A stretch of 64,000 bases of DNA. It comes from Mycolicibacterium bacteremicum (lineage in GTDB: Bacteria; Actinomycetota; Actinomycetes; Mycobacteriales; Mycobacteriaceae). Shown piece by piece: positions 17,279 through 26,620 of this stretch; within the stretch, counting starts at the first letter, position 1; each line of letters opens with the position of its first letter. A model generated the notes under the pieces. It did no database searches. It saw only the letters and a list, made by a program, of their open reading frames with translations, and had not been told where the DNA came from. The stretch lies in contig NZ_CALUAE010000013.1 of the NCBI RefSeq assembly GCF_943913955.1, positions 32,166-96,165 on the forward strand, written 5' to 3'. Made by a program: the position numbers and the translations under genes.

Positions 17279-18070
17279 ATGACTCAGAGTCGGTTGGCGG
17301 TGGTGACGGGTGCGTCGAGCGGGATCGGCGCCGAACTGGCCGGTCTGTTCGCCGCCGATGGGTACGATCTCGTCGTCGTCGCCGACGAACCCGAAATCGT
17401 CGACACCGCAGATCGTTTGGCCCGACCCGGAACGACGGTGACGCCGGTGCAGGTGGACCTGCGGGTGCCCGAATCCGTCGACCAGGTCTACCGCACCATC
17501 GCCGAGGACGGCAGGACGCCGGCCGCGGTCGCCCTCAACGCCGGCATGGTCCGCGCCGGCGCGTTCGTCGACGGCGACCTGCAGACCGACCTGGGCATCA
17601 TCGATCTCAACGTCCGTTCGACCGTTCACCTGGCCAAACTGGTGCTGCGGGATATGGCGGCCCGCGGCAGCGGAAAGCTGCTCTTCACCTCCTCGCTCGT
17701 GGCGATGATGCCGGGCTCCTACCAGTCGATGTACAACGCGTCGAAATCGTTCGTACAGTCCTTCGCCGAGGCGCTGCACGATGAGATGCGCGGGACCGGG
17801 ATCACCGTTACCGCGTTGATGCCGGGGCCGACCGACACGGCGCTGTTCCGCCGCGCCGGCATGCTGGACACCCTGCTCGCCCGGATGCCGTTCAAGGACG
17901 ACCCGGCCGACACCGCGAAGCAGGGATATGACGCCATGATGCGCGGTGACCAGAAGGTGGTGGCGTCCTCGGCGACGAGCAAGCTGACCGGGGCGGTACT
18001 CGGAGTAGTCCCCGACTCGCTGAAGGCCGCAATGAACCGCGTGATCGCGACACCGTTCGGTGACCGGTGA
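17279..18070 (+). CDS. Short-chain dehydrogenase/reductase
   Basis: 263-residue classical SDR. TGASSGIGAELA binds the nucleotide, NAGM replaces the usual NNAG, a Ser in SSLVA and the Tyr/Lys of YNASKSF form the catalytic set. The C-terminal part carries the PGPTDTALF loop common in this family. Downstream it overlaps the FAD oxidoreductase gene by four bases (GTGA), so the two are coupled. The SigF-like promoter just upstream suggests stress-phase expression. Substrate unknown. Confidence 0.9.
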   Translation: MTQSRLAVVTGASSGIGAELAGLFAADGYDLVVVADEPEIVDTADRLARPGTTVTPVQVDLRVPESVDQVYRTIAEDGRTPAAVALNAGMVRAGAFVDGDLQTDLGIIDLNVRSTVHLAKLVLRDMAARGSGKLLFTSSLVAMMPGSYQSMYNASKSFVQSFAEALHDEMRGTGITVTALMPGPTDTALFRRAGMLDTLLARMPFKDDPADTAKQGYDAMMRGDQKVVASSATSKLTGAVLGVVPDSLKAAMNRVIATPFGDR

Positions 18071-19695
18071 GCAGCCAAACGGGCGACAGCGTCGATGCGG
18101 TCGTGATCGGCGCCGGCCACAACGGACTGGTCGCCGCGGCACTGCTCGCCGACGCCGGGTGGGACGTGCTGGTGCTGGAGGCCCACGCCGAGCCCGGTGG
18201 TGCGGTCAAGAGCGCCGAACTGATGCCCGGCTACCTCAGCGACCTCTACAGCGCGTTCTATCCGCTGTCGGTGGCCTCGCCGGCCCTGCAGGAACTGCAC
18301 CTCGAGGAGCACGGGCTGCAGTGGACGCACGCGCCGGCCGTGGTCGGCCACGCCCGCAGCGCGTCCGACGACGACGCCCCCGTCATCTACCGCGACATCG
18401 ACCGCACCGCAGCCGAATTGGATCGCCACCACCGCGGTGACGGTCAGCGCTGGTGCGACCTGTTCGAGCAATGGCTGCGCATCAAGGCGCCACTGCTCGA
18501 CACGCTCTTTGCGCCGTTCCCACCGGTGCGCGGTCCGGCCGGGCTGCTCCGTGGACTCGGTACCGCAGAGGCGCTGCGCCTGCTGCACCTGCTGCTGTTG
18601 CCCGCCGGCGTGATGGCCGAGCACCTGTTCGACGGCGAGGCTGCCCGCTTGCTGCTGCTGGGTAATGCCATGCACGCCGATGTCCCCATCGACGCGCCCG
18701 CGAGCGGCGTGATGGGCTTCCTGCTCACCATGCTGGCGCAGGACGGCGGGTTCCCCGTTCCGGTGGGTGGGGCCGGTCAGTTGGCCGCGGCGATGATGCG
18801 CCGGGCCGAATCGGCCGGGGCCCGTGTCGAGTGCGGTCGAGCGGTCACCGCGATCGAGGTCAGCGGTGACCGCGCCACCGCCGTGCGGACCGCCGACGGC
18901 GCCACGATCCGGTGCCGACGTGCGGTGATCGCCGATACCTCGGCGCCGCAGCTGTTCCAACGACTCCTGCCGTCAGATGCGCTGCCCACCGCGTTGCGTC
19001 GCGGTCTGGACCGCTTTGTCTGGGACACCCCGGTGCTCAAGATCAACTACGCACTCGACGCCCCGATCCCGTGGCGGTCGAAGAACCTGAGCGGGGCCGG
19101 CACGGTCCACCTCGGCGCCGACCACGACGGACTGATCCGCTGGATGGCCGACCTGAACACGAGAACCGTGCCGCAACGCCCGTTCATGTTGTTCGGCCAG
19201 ATGACCACCGCGGATCCCACCAGGTCGGCGGCGGGTACCGAAAGCGCCTGGGCCTACACGCATCTGCCGCGCGGCCGGGCCGATGACGAGTCCGCCGAGC
19301 TGCTGGCCGAACACGTCGACCATGTCCTGGAGGAGCATGCTCCCGGGTTCACCGGCCACATCGTCGGCAAGACGATCCAGCGTCCGTCCGACCTGGAGCG
19401 CGGCGATGCGAATCTGCACACCGGCGCCGTCAACGGCGGAACGTCACAGCTGTTCCAGCAGTTGATTTTCCGCCCGGCACCCGGGCTGGGACGCGCCGAG
19501 ACGCCGCTGCAGAACGTGTTTCTCGGTAGCGCCGGAGCGTCACCGGGCGGCGGTGTCCACGGTGTGTGCGGACGCAATGCCGCCCGCGCGGCTCTGGCGG
19601 CCGACGGTCCACGCGGCTGGCCGCGTCGACAGGTCAATCGCGCCGTCTCGAGGCTGTTGCTCCAGGAGCGTGATCGGCATGTCCGCCCGGGCTGA
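18067..19695 (+). CDS. FAD-dependent oxidoreductase, phytoene desaturase/PYROXD2-like
   Basis: 542-residue flavoprotein of the carotenoid/retinoid-type amine-oxidase superfamily. The N-terminus has the dinucleotide-binding VVIGAGHNGLVAA, then an Asp/Glu after the second strand and AEPGGAVKSAE, the family GG motif. The C-terminus LGSAGASPGGGVHGVCG closes the FAD site. Length fits the phytoene dehydrogenase-related clade that is common in actinobacteria outside carotenoid clusters. No crtB or other carotenoid gene is nearby, so a carotenoid role is not supported. The GTG start overlaps the SDR stop (GTGA), implying both act in one pathway. Confidence 0.85.
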   Translation: MSSQTGDSVDAVVIGAGHNGLVAAALLADAGWDVLVLEAHAEPGGAVKSAELMPGYLSDLYSAFYPLSVASPALQELHLEEHGLQWTHAPAVVGHARSASDDDAPVIYRDIDRTAAELDRHHRGDGQRWCDLFEQWLRIKAPLLDTLFAPFPPVRGPAGLLRGLGTAEALRLLHLLLLPAGVMAEHLFDGEAARLLLLGNAMHADVPIDAPASGVMGFLLTMLAQDGGFPVPVGGAGQLAAAMMRRAESAGARVECGRAVTAIEVSGDRATAVRTADGATIRCRRAVIADTSAPQLFQRLLPSDALPTALRRGLDRFVWDTPVLKINYALDAPIPWRSKNLSGAGTVHLGADHDGLIRWMADLNTRTVPQRPFMLFGQMTTADPTRSAAGTESAWAYTHLPRGRADDESAELLAEHVDHVLEEHAPGFTGHIVGKTIQRPSDLERGDANLHTGAVNGGTSQLFQQLIFRPAPGLGRAETPLQNVFLGSAGASPGGGVHGVCGRNAARAALAADGPRGWPRRQVNRAVSRLLLQERDRHVRPG

Positions 19696-19851
19696 GGCTT
19701 GGCGAATCCGAGATCGGTGCGGTACGCCCTACCGGCGTCGGTCTTTCGGGAATACCCTGGTCTACAGGCAAACCTGTTCTCGCCGATGGGCCGGTTTCGC
19801 CGAAAATAGTTGTTGACTGGTCGCACCGGCGGACGGAGATTGGTTGACGCG

Positions 19852-21075
19852 ATGAACAAGCGACAGCCCTCAGCTCGGTTCGGCTCTCCTCGTCAGGAGC
19901 AGTCGGTGACTCCGCCGGGCCGCGGACACGGAGTCCTGGAGTCCGCGGCCGGGCTGGTTCCGTTCGGACATCTCGGCTGGGGATACCGCCGCCGCCGCGA
20001 CTTCGCGCAGCGCGCCAATGAGTACATCTCCGACGGCCTACGCCATGGGCAGCGCGTCGTGTATGTGGGCGCCGGCACGGTGGACACCCTGAACGAGGAA
20101 GTCGACGGGTTGCGTCGGCACATGCCCCTCGATGTCGCCGACGGGTGGGTCGAAGTCATTCCCGTTGACCAGTTCTACGTATTCGAACGGGGCAGCGACG
20201 TGGTGGACCCCGACGCGTCGGTGCTGGCCCGGGTGGCGGCCACCGAGCAGGCGCTCGCCCAAGGTTTCACCGGATTCCGTGCGGTGGTCGATGTCACCCC
20301 GGTCGCCCGCACCGAGCGCCAACGCGAGTCCTTCTCGATGTTCGAGATGCTGATCGATCAGCAGATGGCGCGGCTGCCGGTATCGGCGTTGTGCGCCTAT
20401 GACATCAGCGCCCTGGGCGCCGCCGCCGACAAGCTGGTGTGCCTGCACCCGTACGTCAATGTCGGGTCAGTCCCGGTGCGGGTCTACACCGGCATCGGTG
20501 CCGACCTCACCGTCAGCGGGCATCTGCGATCCCACAGTCGGCGCGATGTGATCGACCTGCTGCAGGTGGCGTGGCGACGCAGCGGTCAGCCGGCGGTGAC
20601 GGTCGACGCCCGGGCAGTCGGTGGTGACAACCACGCCGCCGCCCGGACGCTGGCCGACCTCGATGCGGCGGCGGCCCGCGACGGCGTGACACTCACCGTA
20701 TGGACTGTCCACGCGGCCGCGGCTGACCTGGTCGCACTACTCGGTCTACACCACATCACGATCGAGGTCGTGCCCGAAACCGGTGGTGATTTCGCGGTCG
20801 AACATCTGCACGCCCGCATCGCGCAGCTGACCAATCGGATTGCCGGCGCTCCGACGATCGAGCAGGCCAAGGGCATGCTCATGCTGACCTTCGATCTGAG
20901 CGATGACGCAGCGTTCGCGCTGCTGCGTCAGCTTTCTCAGGACAACAATGTGGTGCTGCGCGAGGTCGCCGAACGTATCGTGGCCGCCTTCCTGGCACAC
21001 GGGCCACGGCCGGCGCGTGCTGCGGCGACCGAGTTTCTGCTCGGCGTGCGCGATGAGCTCCGTCGGCTGCCGTGA
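19852..21075 (+). CDS. MEDS-domain sensor with C-terminal ANTAR RNA-binding domain
   Basis: 407-residue regulator. Residues about 45-240 form a MEDS (methanogen/methylotroph DcmR sensory) domain, including LGWGYRRRRDF and VDVTPVARTERQRESF, followed by a STAS-like segment at about 240-320. The C-terminal 60 residues (about 325-385) are an ANTAR domain with EQAKGMLM and the ALLRQLSQDNN helix. ANTAR proteins bind paired hairpins in mRNA leaders and prevent termination; MEDS proteins are thought to sense hydrocarbon-derived ligands. Start chosen at the ATG (19852); TTG codons at 19810 and 19840 are in frame. A small ACAGG/CCTGT hairpin sits at 19764-19777. No SigF box was seen. Confidence 0.85.
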   Translation: MNKRQPSARFGSPRQEQSVTPPGRGHGVLESAAGLVPFGHLGWGYRRRRDFAQRANEYISDGLRHGQRVVYVGAGTVDTLNEEVDGLRRHMPLDVADGWVEVIPVDQFYVFERGSDVVDPDASVLARVAATEQALAQGFTGFRAVVDVTPVARTERQRESFSMFEMLIDQQMARLPVSALCAYDISALGAAADKLVCLHPYVNVGSVPVRVYTGIGADLTVSGHLRSHSRRDVIDLLQVAWRRSGQPAVTVDARAVGGDNHAAARTLADLDAAAARDGVTLTVWTVHAAAADLVALLGLHHITIEVVPETGGDFAVEHLHARIAQLTNRIAGAPTIEQAKGMLMLTFDLSDDAAFALLRQLSQDNNVVLREVAERIVAAFLAHGPRPARAAATEFLLGVRDELRRLP

Positions 21076-21443
21076 TGATCGATCTTGGCGAATACTGACT
21101 CCACGGAAAATTGCTACCGGTCCGCTGCCGTCTTGCTATCGCCGGGCCGGGGCGGCGGAGTACGCTGACGCACGCGGCGGACATGGTGGACGGTTGCTTT
21201 CACTCCAATGCAAGGCGACATCAGCGGATGCAGCCGCGGTGTTAAATAGTCAGCACCGACCAAGAAGTCGCCGCCTTCAGCTGTCACGCAGCAACATCTG
21301 TCGTCATGAAGGCCTCTTGTTCGCTTCCTGGATATCCGGTCCCTGGCGCGAAATGTGGGATCGAACCATAGTGGAGCCAGGAATCGAGTCGCACTGCCGT
21401 GGGCAGCCGGGCGACCACACTCGGGCGGAAGGTCCTGTGAACG
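21076..21443. other. Intergenic region, nothing recognised
   Basis: 368 bases with lower G+C than the flanking genes and no convincing ORF, repeat or RNA gene. It must hold the promoter of the regulator at 21444, but no consensus was evident. Confidence 0.4.
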
Positions 21444-22022
21444 GTGAGTGCGAACGACAATTGTCAGATCACGGCGTCGCCGCCGCGCGACGTGGTGCTC
21501 GCCGCCGTGCGCGACGAGTTGGCCCGGTGGGGAATCGATCGATTCGACACAGCGACCATGGTTGTCCGGCATGGCTGGGATCTGGCTGACATCACCGCGG
21601 CGTGGCCGGACCCGGATGAGCTGATCCTGGAGGCGCTGACGACCCGACCCGACGATCAGCCCGATGCGCCCGACACCGGGTCACTCGTCGACGACCTCTA
21701 CGTCCTGGCGACGTCGATGGTGGCCCTGGTGTCCGAGCAGAACAGCCGCAAGCTGCACGGTGCCCACCTGATCGAAGATCCGAACATCTCGAACATCGAG
21801 ATCAGGCGTGCAGCGTGGCGCGCACGTGCCGACCGCATGCGGGTGATCTTCGCGCGCGCCGACGCCCGCGGCGAGCTCCGTCCCGGAGTGGACTACGACG
21901 CGACCCTCCAGCTCATCTTCGCGCCGATCAACATGCGCATCCTGTATACCGGTGAACCGGTCGACGACGAATACTGCCGCACGTTGGCGACGATGGTGTG
22001 CCGTGCGGTGGCACTGGGGTAG
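21444..22022 (+). CDS. TetR-like regulator with divergent N-terminal domain
   Basis: 192-residue protein resembling TetR/AcrR regulators in layout. Residues 12-60 form a helix-turn-helix-like segment (RDVVLAAVRDELARWG... TMVVRHGWDLADI), which departs from the usual TetR recognition helix. The remaining 130 residues are helical, with FAPINMRILYTGEPVDD matching the TetR_C ligand domain often found in mycobacteria. DNA binding is plausible but less certain than for the regulators at 44658 and 56065. It is convergent with the diguanylate cyclase at 22030. Start is a GTG; the ribosome-binding site (GGAAGG about 12 bases upstream) is distant. Confidence 0.65.
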   Translation: MSANDNCQITASPPRDVVLAAVRDELARWGIDRFDTATMVVRHGWDLADITAAWPDPDELILEALTTRPDDQPDAPDTGSLVDDLYVLATSMVALVSEQNSRKLHGAHLIEDPNISNIEIRRAAWRARADRMRVIFARADARGELRPGVDYDATLQLIFAPINMRILYTGEPVDDEYCRTLATMVCRAVALG

Positions 22023-22029
22023 CACGAGC

Positions 22030-23127
22030 TCAGGACGGGACGACGCCGGTGTTGTCGGGCGTGGTCAGGCCCGTTGCGACGTGCACCCGGTCTCCGCCGC
22101 GGCGTTTGGCCTCGTACATGGCGCCGTCGGCCGATTCGACGAGCAGACCGAGTAAAGCCGGCCAATCCGGTGGCGTCGCCCGTGCGACGGCGACACCGAT
22201 GCTCGCGGTGACGCCGGCGCAGGACCGCGAAATCGCCTCGCACAGCTCGGTGGCCGCATGGGTGACCTCGGCGGTGGGGGAGTCGAAGGCCACCAGGAAT
22301 TCCTCGCCACCGGCCCGGCATACCGACGCGCCGTCCGGCGCATGCGTCCGTAGTAGCTCGGCCACCGAACGCAGGACATTGTCGCCTGCGACGTGGCCGC
22401 GGGTGTCGTTGAGGCGCTTGAAGTCGTCGAGGTCGATCATGAGTACGACCAGATGGCCCGGCGCGCCCGGCGAATCACCACGTGCCGCCTCCCGCGCGAG
22501 TCTGGCATCGAACCCGGCCCGGTTGAGCAGTCCGGTCAGCGCGTCCTGCTCGGCGCGAATTGCGTACTGGCGCATGGCATGGGTGAGTGCGCGCACGCTG
22601 AGCGGTAGGACGATCGTGATCAGCCACCCCAGCCAGAACACCGCGAGGGCGGTCGCCACATCGACAGCGCGTGCGATGCGATACCCGATCAGTCCGTACA
22701 CCGTCAACGCGATGACCGTGTTTGTCAACAGGGCTGCCGCGCTGTGGAAGAACGCTATGTAGGCGCCGGTGACCGCCAAGACCATCGCGGTCAGGGCCAT
22801 CATCATGGGCGTGGGCTGGAACAGACTCCACGCCGCGGCGCACACGGCCCCGGTGAGGGCGCAGCACAGTGACACCTGCAGGCTGGGCCACCAGAAGATC
22901 CACACCACGGTGAGCGACAACGCCAGAACAGCTCCACAGACCCCGACCGTCACCGAGGCGGGCGAGGGAGGCACCCGCGACAAGGTGGACAGCGGTGCGA
23001 GCGCCGAGGACGCGGTGATGAGCACCATGACCGCCCGCGTTCGCGGCAGGAAGCCGCGCTGGACGATATAGGCCGATACCCAGTCGAAGTGATCGGGTTC
23101 ACGCAACCATCTCAGCGAATTCGCCAT
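22030..23127 (-). CDS. Membrane-bound diguanylate cyclase (GGDEF)
   Basis: 365-residue protein predicted to make cyclic di-GMP from two GTP. Six or so membrane helices cover residues 35-190; the GGDEF domain fills about 195-350. The signature is intact as GGEEF (near residue 274), preceded by DPLTGL-type DALTGLLNRAGF and IDLDDFKRLND. No RxxD inhibitory site precedes GGEEF at the usual distance, so product feedback is probably absent. The N-terminal LREPDHFDW segment resembles RQPDRYDW in the cyclase at 46275, so the two are paralogues. The start at 23127 follows AAGGAC; the longer frame upstream is not membrane-like. Confidence 0.9.
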   Translation of the reverse strand: MANSLRWLREPDHFDWVSAYIVQRGFLPRTRAVMVLITASSALAPLSTLSRVPPSPASVTVGVCGAVLALSLTVVWIFWWPSLQVSLCCALTGAVCAAAWSLFQPTPMMMALTAMVLAVTGAYIAFFHSAAALLTNTVIALTVYGLIGYRIARAVDVATALAVFWLGWLITIVLPLSVRALTHAMRQYAIRAEQDALTGLLNRAGFDARLAREAARGDSPGAPGHLVVLMIDLDDFKRLNDTRGHVAGDNVLRSVAELLRTHAPDGASVCRAGGEEFLVAFDSPTAEVTHAATELCEAISRSCAGVTASIGVAVARATPPDWPALLGLLVESADGAMYEAKRRGGDRVHVATGLTTPDNTGVVPS

Positions 23128-23566
23128 TGTGTGTCCTTCGATGCCGCGGTGCACCTGCCCATGCACCGCAGGGCCCACGGTAACGCACCACATCGGCGTC
23201 GGCGCAGGTCGGCCAGCAAACGCAATGCCGCCGCGGCTGAACGGAAAGCGCGTCGGCCGAGCGTTACACATCAGCCTGTATCGGTAAACCGCAGCTTCGA
23301 TATTCGCGGCCAACTCCGCATATCGGTCGCGTCGGGTGCGTCAGGGCTGTCGAGGATGGATCTTCTCGGTCGTTCGCATTGCGGACAGCTGCCGCGACAT
23401 TGCGAATTTACGTTCGCCCACCTGGGGCTGTTGAGTGTTCTTGAAGCTTCAAACAGCGCAAATGTGGCATCGGTCGACTTGCTTGAATTTGCTGTACTCA
23501 CGTATTGTCGGCGCTACTGTGAATAACTGCAGTCGGTCGGGGGACCATCTGCCGGGGGGAACAACA
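23128..23566. other. Divergent intergenic region between two cyclic-di-GMP genes
   Basis: About 440 bases between the diguanylate cyclase (minus) and the GGDEF-EAL gene (plus). A perfect 12-bp palindrome TTGAAGCTTCAA lies at 23441-23452, about 115 bases before the GGDEF-EAL start, and could be a regulator site. No ORF with a ribosome-binding site was found. G+C is lower than in the flanking genes. Confidence 0.4.
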
Positions 23567-25930
23567 ATGTCGCGGACAGCGATGGTCGGCGTGCTCGCCG
23601 CTACCGCAGGACTGTGGCTGACATTCGCCGCCTGGCTAATTTGGCAATGGGGCGGACCGGATGTCACGGGGCCGGTCGCCGACTTCGGATCGGTGATCAT
23701 CGGCGCAGCCGGCACGCTGTGCACCCTGTTCGCCCGGCGTGCTCTCCGGACCGCCGATGCTCGGCGCACGGCAACCTTGTTGGCCGTGGCATTGGCCTGT
23801 TGGACGGCGGGCGATCTGGCGTGGGCAGTCTCCGCGCAGGTGCTCGGCCGCGCCCCGTTCCCGTCCGTTGCCGATATCGGATATCTGCTGTTCTACGTGA
23901 CCCTGTGTGCCGCGCTGTTGACGTTGTCGGCGGCGGCATCGGTGCATCTGCAGGCGCGGTTGATTCTCGACGGGGTGATCGTCGCCGGCTCGTTGTTCGT
24001 CATCCTCTGGGCGGCCGGCCTGGCAGACCTGTCGCACCGGGCGGACGGTCGCGGGTGGGCGTTCGCCATCTCACTCGGGTATCCCTTGGCGGATCTGGTC
24101 CTGCTGACCATCGCGCTGCTGATCGTGTCGGCCGCACCCGTGCGGCGCCGGTCGGTCCCCGCCGGCATCACGATGGCCGTCGCCCTGTACGCGGTTGCCG
24201 ACGGTGCCTTCGTGTACCTGGACGCGCACGAAAGTTATCTGAGCGGGGTGTGGATCGACATCGTCTGGGCCGCCGGACTGTCGGCGTTGGGTGTCGTCGC
24301 CGTGGCCGCCCTGCGGGACGAGCACGAGTTGTCGCCGGCCGCGGCCGAACCATCGCGCTGGACGCTGTGGATGCCGTACGTGCCGTTGATTGTCGCGACC
24401 ATCTGCGTGGCCATCAGTCCGGCGTCGGTGGCGATGCTGGTCGCGGCGCTCGCGGTGGTCGCCGCCATCGCGGGGCGGCAGTTCCTGGTGGCCGACGAGA
24501 ACCGGCGTCTGATGAAAACCCTTGCCGAACAGGCGCGTCGCGATCCGCTGACCGGGCTGATCAATCGCTTCATGTTCCGTGGGCTGTTGGCCAGTGCGCT
24601 GTTGGTCGCCCGGCGAAGTGGGCGGCCCGTCGCGGTGCTCTCGATCGATCTGGACGACTTCAAGTCGATCAACGATTCACTCGGACACGCCGCCGGCGAC
24701 ACCGTCCTGATGGCCGTCGCGCGGCGGCTGGGACAAAGTGTCGATCCCGAGGTGGTGGTCGCGCGACTCGGCGGCGATGAGTTCGCGGTGCTCGTCGCGG
24801 ACCCGGATCGCCTGTTGGACGGCGTCATCAGCCGCATAGTCGACAGTTTCAACGATCCTTTCCCGGCCGACGGTCACGATGTCCTGGTGCGGGCCAGCAT
24901 CGGCGTGACCACCGCCGACCATGTCGACGCCGCCGATGCCGACGACGTTCTCAAACAGGCTGATATCGCCATGTATTCGGCGAAACGCAACGGCGGGGGA
25001 GTGCGGCGGTTCGCGGCTGACATGCAACGCGCCGAACACGACCGCCTCGACGGCGACAGATTCATCCAGCGGCGTCGACGCACCGGCAATCGACACCTCG
25101 CGTCCCAACTGCGGCACGCCATCGCACACGGCGAGCTGGGCGTGCAGTACCAACCGCAGGTGCGGGTGGCGAATGGGCAGGTGTCCTCGGTGGAAGTTCT
25201 TGTCCGATGGGATCATCCGGAACGCGGGATGCTGCGTCCCGACGAATTCCTCCCGGTGGCGCGCCACAACGACCTGATGGGTGCCCTCACCGACGAGGTC
25301 CTGCGGATGGCCGTCGCCGATGTGGCCGACTGGCAGCAGCACGGACTGCAGATGCCCTTCGCCGTCAACCTCTTCCCGCCATCTCTGGGCGACCACCGGC
25401 TGCCCGACCATGTTGCCGCCATCCTGGCCGCCGGCGGACTGGACGGCAGTCGGCTGACCATCGAGATCACCGAGGACGTGTTGCTGGCCAACGAACCGGC
25501 CGCTCGCGAAGTGCTGCGAATGTTGCGGGACAGCGGAATTCGGGTCGCCATCGACGACTTTGGCAGTGGCTACGCCGGCCTGCAGTATCTGCGCCAACTG
25601 CCGGTCGACGAGGTCAAGCTCGACCGCCACCTGATCGCACCCATGATCACCGATCAACGTGCCGACGCGATCGTCGCCGCCATGATCGGCCTGTCGCACA
25701 GCCTTGGCATCCGGTGTGTCGCCGAAGGGGTCGAGGATGCCGCGGTCGTCGAGCGGCTACGAACTCTCGGTTGCGATGTGATGCAGGGCTACTTCTCCGG
25801 GCCGCCGGTGACGGCACAGCACTTCTTGCACGCCCATCGCCCACACCTCGCAGTGCGCGAGAGCGCTCCGATCACGACAGACCTTTCGCCGCGAACCTAC
25901 GTTCCGCCGGCCGCGCGGCACGCCACCTGA
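23567..25930 (+). CDS. Membrane GGDEF-EAL dual-domain cyclic-di-GMP protein
   Basis: 787-residue protein. Eight to ten membrane helices span residues 1-300, GGDEF about 315-480 with RDPLTGL and an intact LGGDEF near 401, and EAL about 508-770. The EAL motif reads EVL (position about 541), while other catalytic segments are kept: ITEDVLLANE, DDFGSGYAGL, a Lys in VKLDRHLI and AEGVED. Both synthesis and hydrolysis of cyclic di-GMP are possible. The domain order matches the well-studied single bifunctional cyclase/phosphodiesterase of mycobacteria, but the N-terminus here is membrane-bound, not GAF. ATG at 23567 follows GGGGGGA. A long inverted repeat follows the stop. Confidence 0.88.
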   Translation: MSRTAMVGVLAATAGLWLTFAAWLIWQWGGPDVTGPVADFGSVIIGAAGTLCTLFARRALRTADARRTATLLAVALACWTAGDLAWAVSAQVLGRAPFPSVADIGYLLFYVTLCAALLTLSAAASVHLQARLILDGVIVAGSLFVILWAAGLADLSHRADGRGWAFAISLGYPLADLVLLTIALLIVSAAPVRRRSVPAGITMAVALYAVADGAFVYLDAHESYLSGVWIDIVWAAGLSALGVVAVAALRDEHELSPAAAEPSRWTLWMPYVPLIVATICVAISPASVAMLVAALAVVAAIAGRQFLVADENRRLMKTLAEQARRDPLTGLINRFMFRGLLASALLVARRSGRPVAVLSIDLDDFKSINDSLGHAAGDTVLMAVARRLGQSVDPEVVVARLGGDEFAVLVADPDRLLDGVISRIVDSFNDPFPADGHDVLVRASIGVTTADHVDAADADDVLKQADIAMYSAKRNGGGVRRFAADMQRAEHDRLDGDRFIQRRRRTGNRHLASQLRHAIAHGELGVQYQPQVRVANGQVSSVEVLVRWDHPERGMLRPDEFLPVARHNDLMGALTDEVLRMAVADVADWQQHGLQMPFAVNLFPPSLGDHRLPDHVAAILAAGGLDGSRLTIEITEDVLLANEPAAREVLRMLRDSGIRVAIDDFGSGYAGLQYLRQLPVDEVKLDRHLIAPMITDQRADAIVAAMIGLSHSLGIRCVAEGVEDAAVVERLRTLGCDVMQGYFSGPPVTAQHFLHAHRPHLAVRESAPITTDLSPRTYVPPAARHAT

Positions 25931-25948
25931 TCCGCGGCTGCGATGGCG

Positions 25949-26020
25949 GGGTCAGGGCTCCGGTATGCGTAGGCAGCGCTGATATTGGATATTCCAAGAT
26001 CGTTACTGGAACCCTGACCC
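25949..26020. repeat. Long imperfect inverted repeat with inner hairpin
   Basis: Arms at 25949-25961 and 26008-26020 match at 12 of 13 bases; the loop contains a second small hairpin, TTGGA/TCCAA, around 25985-25997. It starts 19 bases after the GGDEF-EAL stop, so it may be a terminator or a structured 3' end. The remainder of the 25931-26233 gap contains a GTTTCGAAAC palindrome near 26169 but no ORF. Confidence 0.5.
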
Positions 26021-26233
26021 GCACTCACGAGTAGCCGAACCACACGGGGCTGGCTGCTCTCCGAGATGTATGCCCACTCGCCTCACGTCGGCAAACATTC
26101 TTTCCTGGATTCGTGCACGTCGATTTCGGCGTGAGCAACCGTGCTGACCGCATGATCGTTACGAAAATGTTTCGAAACCGGCCCGGCCGGACATTAAGCC
26201 GGTGGCAAATTGGACACATTTCGAGGCGGCACG

Positions 26234-26617
26234 ATGAACCTTCATGCGGCGAAGCAACCGGCTGGCTTCACCGTGCGCACCGACGTCGAGCCGGAATACA
26301 CCGTGCTCGCACTCGGCGGAGTCATCGACATGGCCTCGGCGCCGCAGGTGGCCGAGCACGTCGGGGCGGTGCTGCGAGAACGGCCCGCCTTGCTGATCTT
26401 CGACCTCAGTGCCGTCACGTTCCTGGCGACGGCCGGCATGAGCATCCTGATGGAAGCCCACCGACGGTGCGGGGAGTTGTCGCTGGATTGCCGGGTGGTG
26501 GCCCACGGTCCCGTGACGCTGCGTCCGATGCAACTCCTGGGTATCGATCACATGCTGCAGCTCTACGATTCGGTCGATCTGGCCATCTCCGGCGAGAGCA
26601 GTTCCGCCACGCGCTAG
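26234..26617 (+). CDS. STAS domain anti-sigma factor antagonist-like protein
   Basis: 127-residue stand-alone STAS protein of the SpoIIAA/RsbV type, which binds an anti-sigma kinase in its unphosphorylated form and frees the sigma factor. The core VLALGGVIDMASAP and LIFDLSAVTFLATAG are visible. The usual phosphorylated segment D-S-(S/T)-G reads A65-T66-A67-G68: Thr sits where Ser is normal, so phosphorylation is possible but atypical. The start at 26234 is chosen over a Met eight codons earlier because it gives the usual length and follows GAGG. Convergent with VanW, three bases apart. Confidence 0.85.
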   Translation: MNLHAAKQPAGFTVRTDVEPEYTVLALGGVIDMASAPQVAEHVGAVLRERPALLIFDLSAVTFLATAGMSILMEAHRRCGELSLDCRVVAHGPVTLRPMQLLGIDHMLQLYDSVDLAISGESSSATR

Positions 26618-26620
26618 CGC

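Noticed and set aside
18067..19695. Carotenoid biosynthesis assignment for the FAD oxidoreductase
   Set aside because: Family similarity alone; no phytoene synthase or other carotenoid gene is near, and this clade is mostly not involved in carotenoids.
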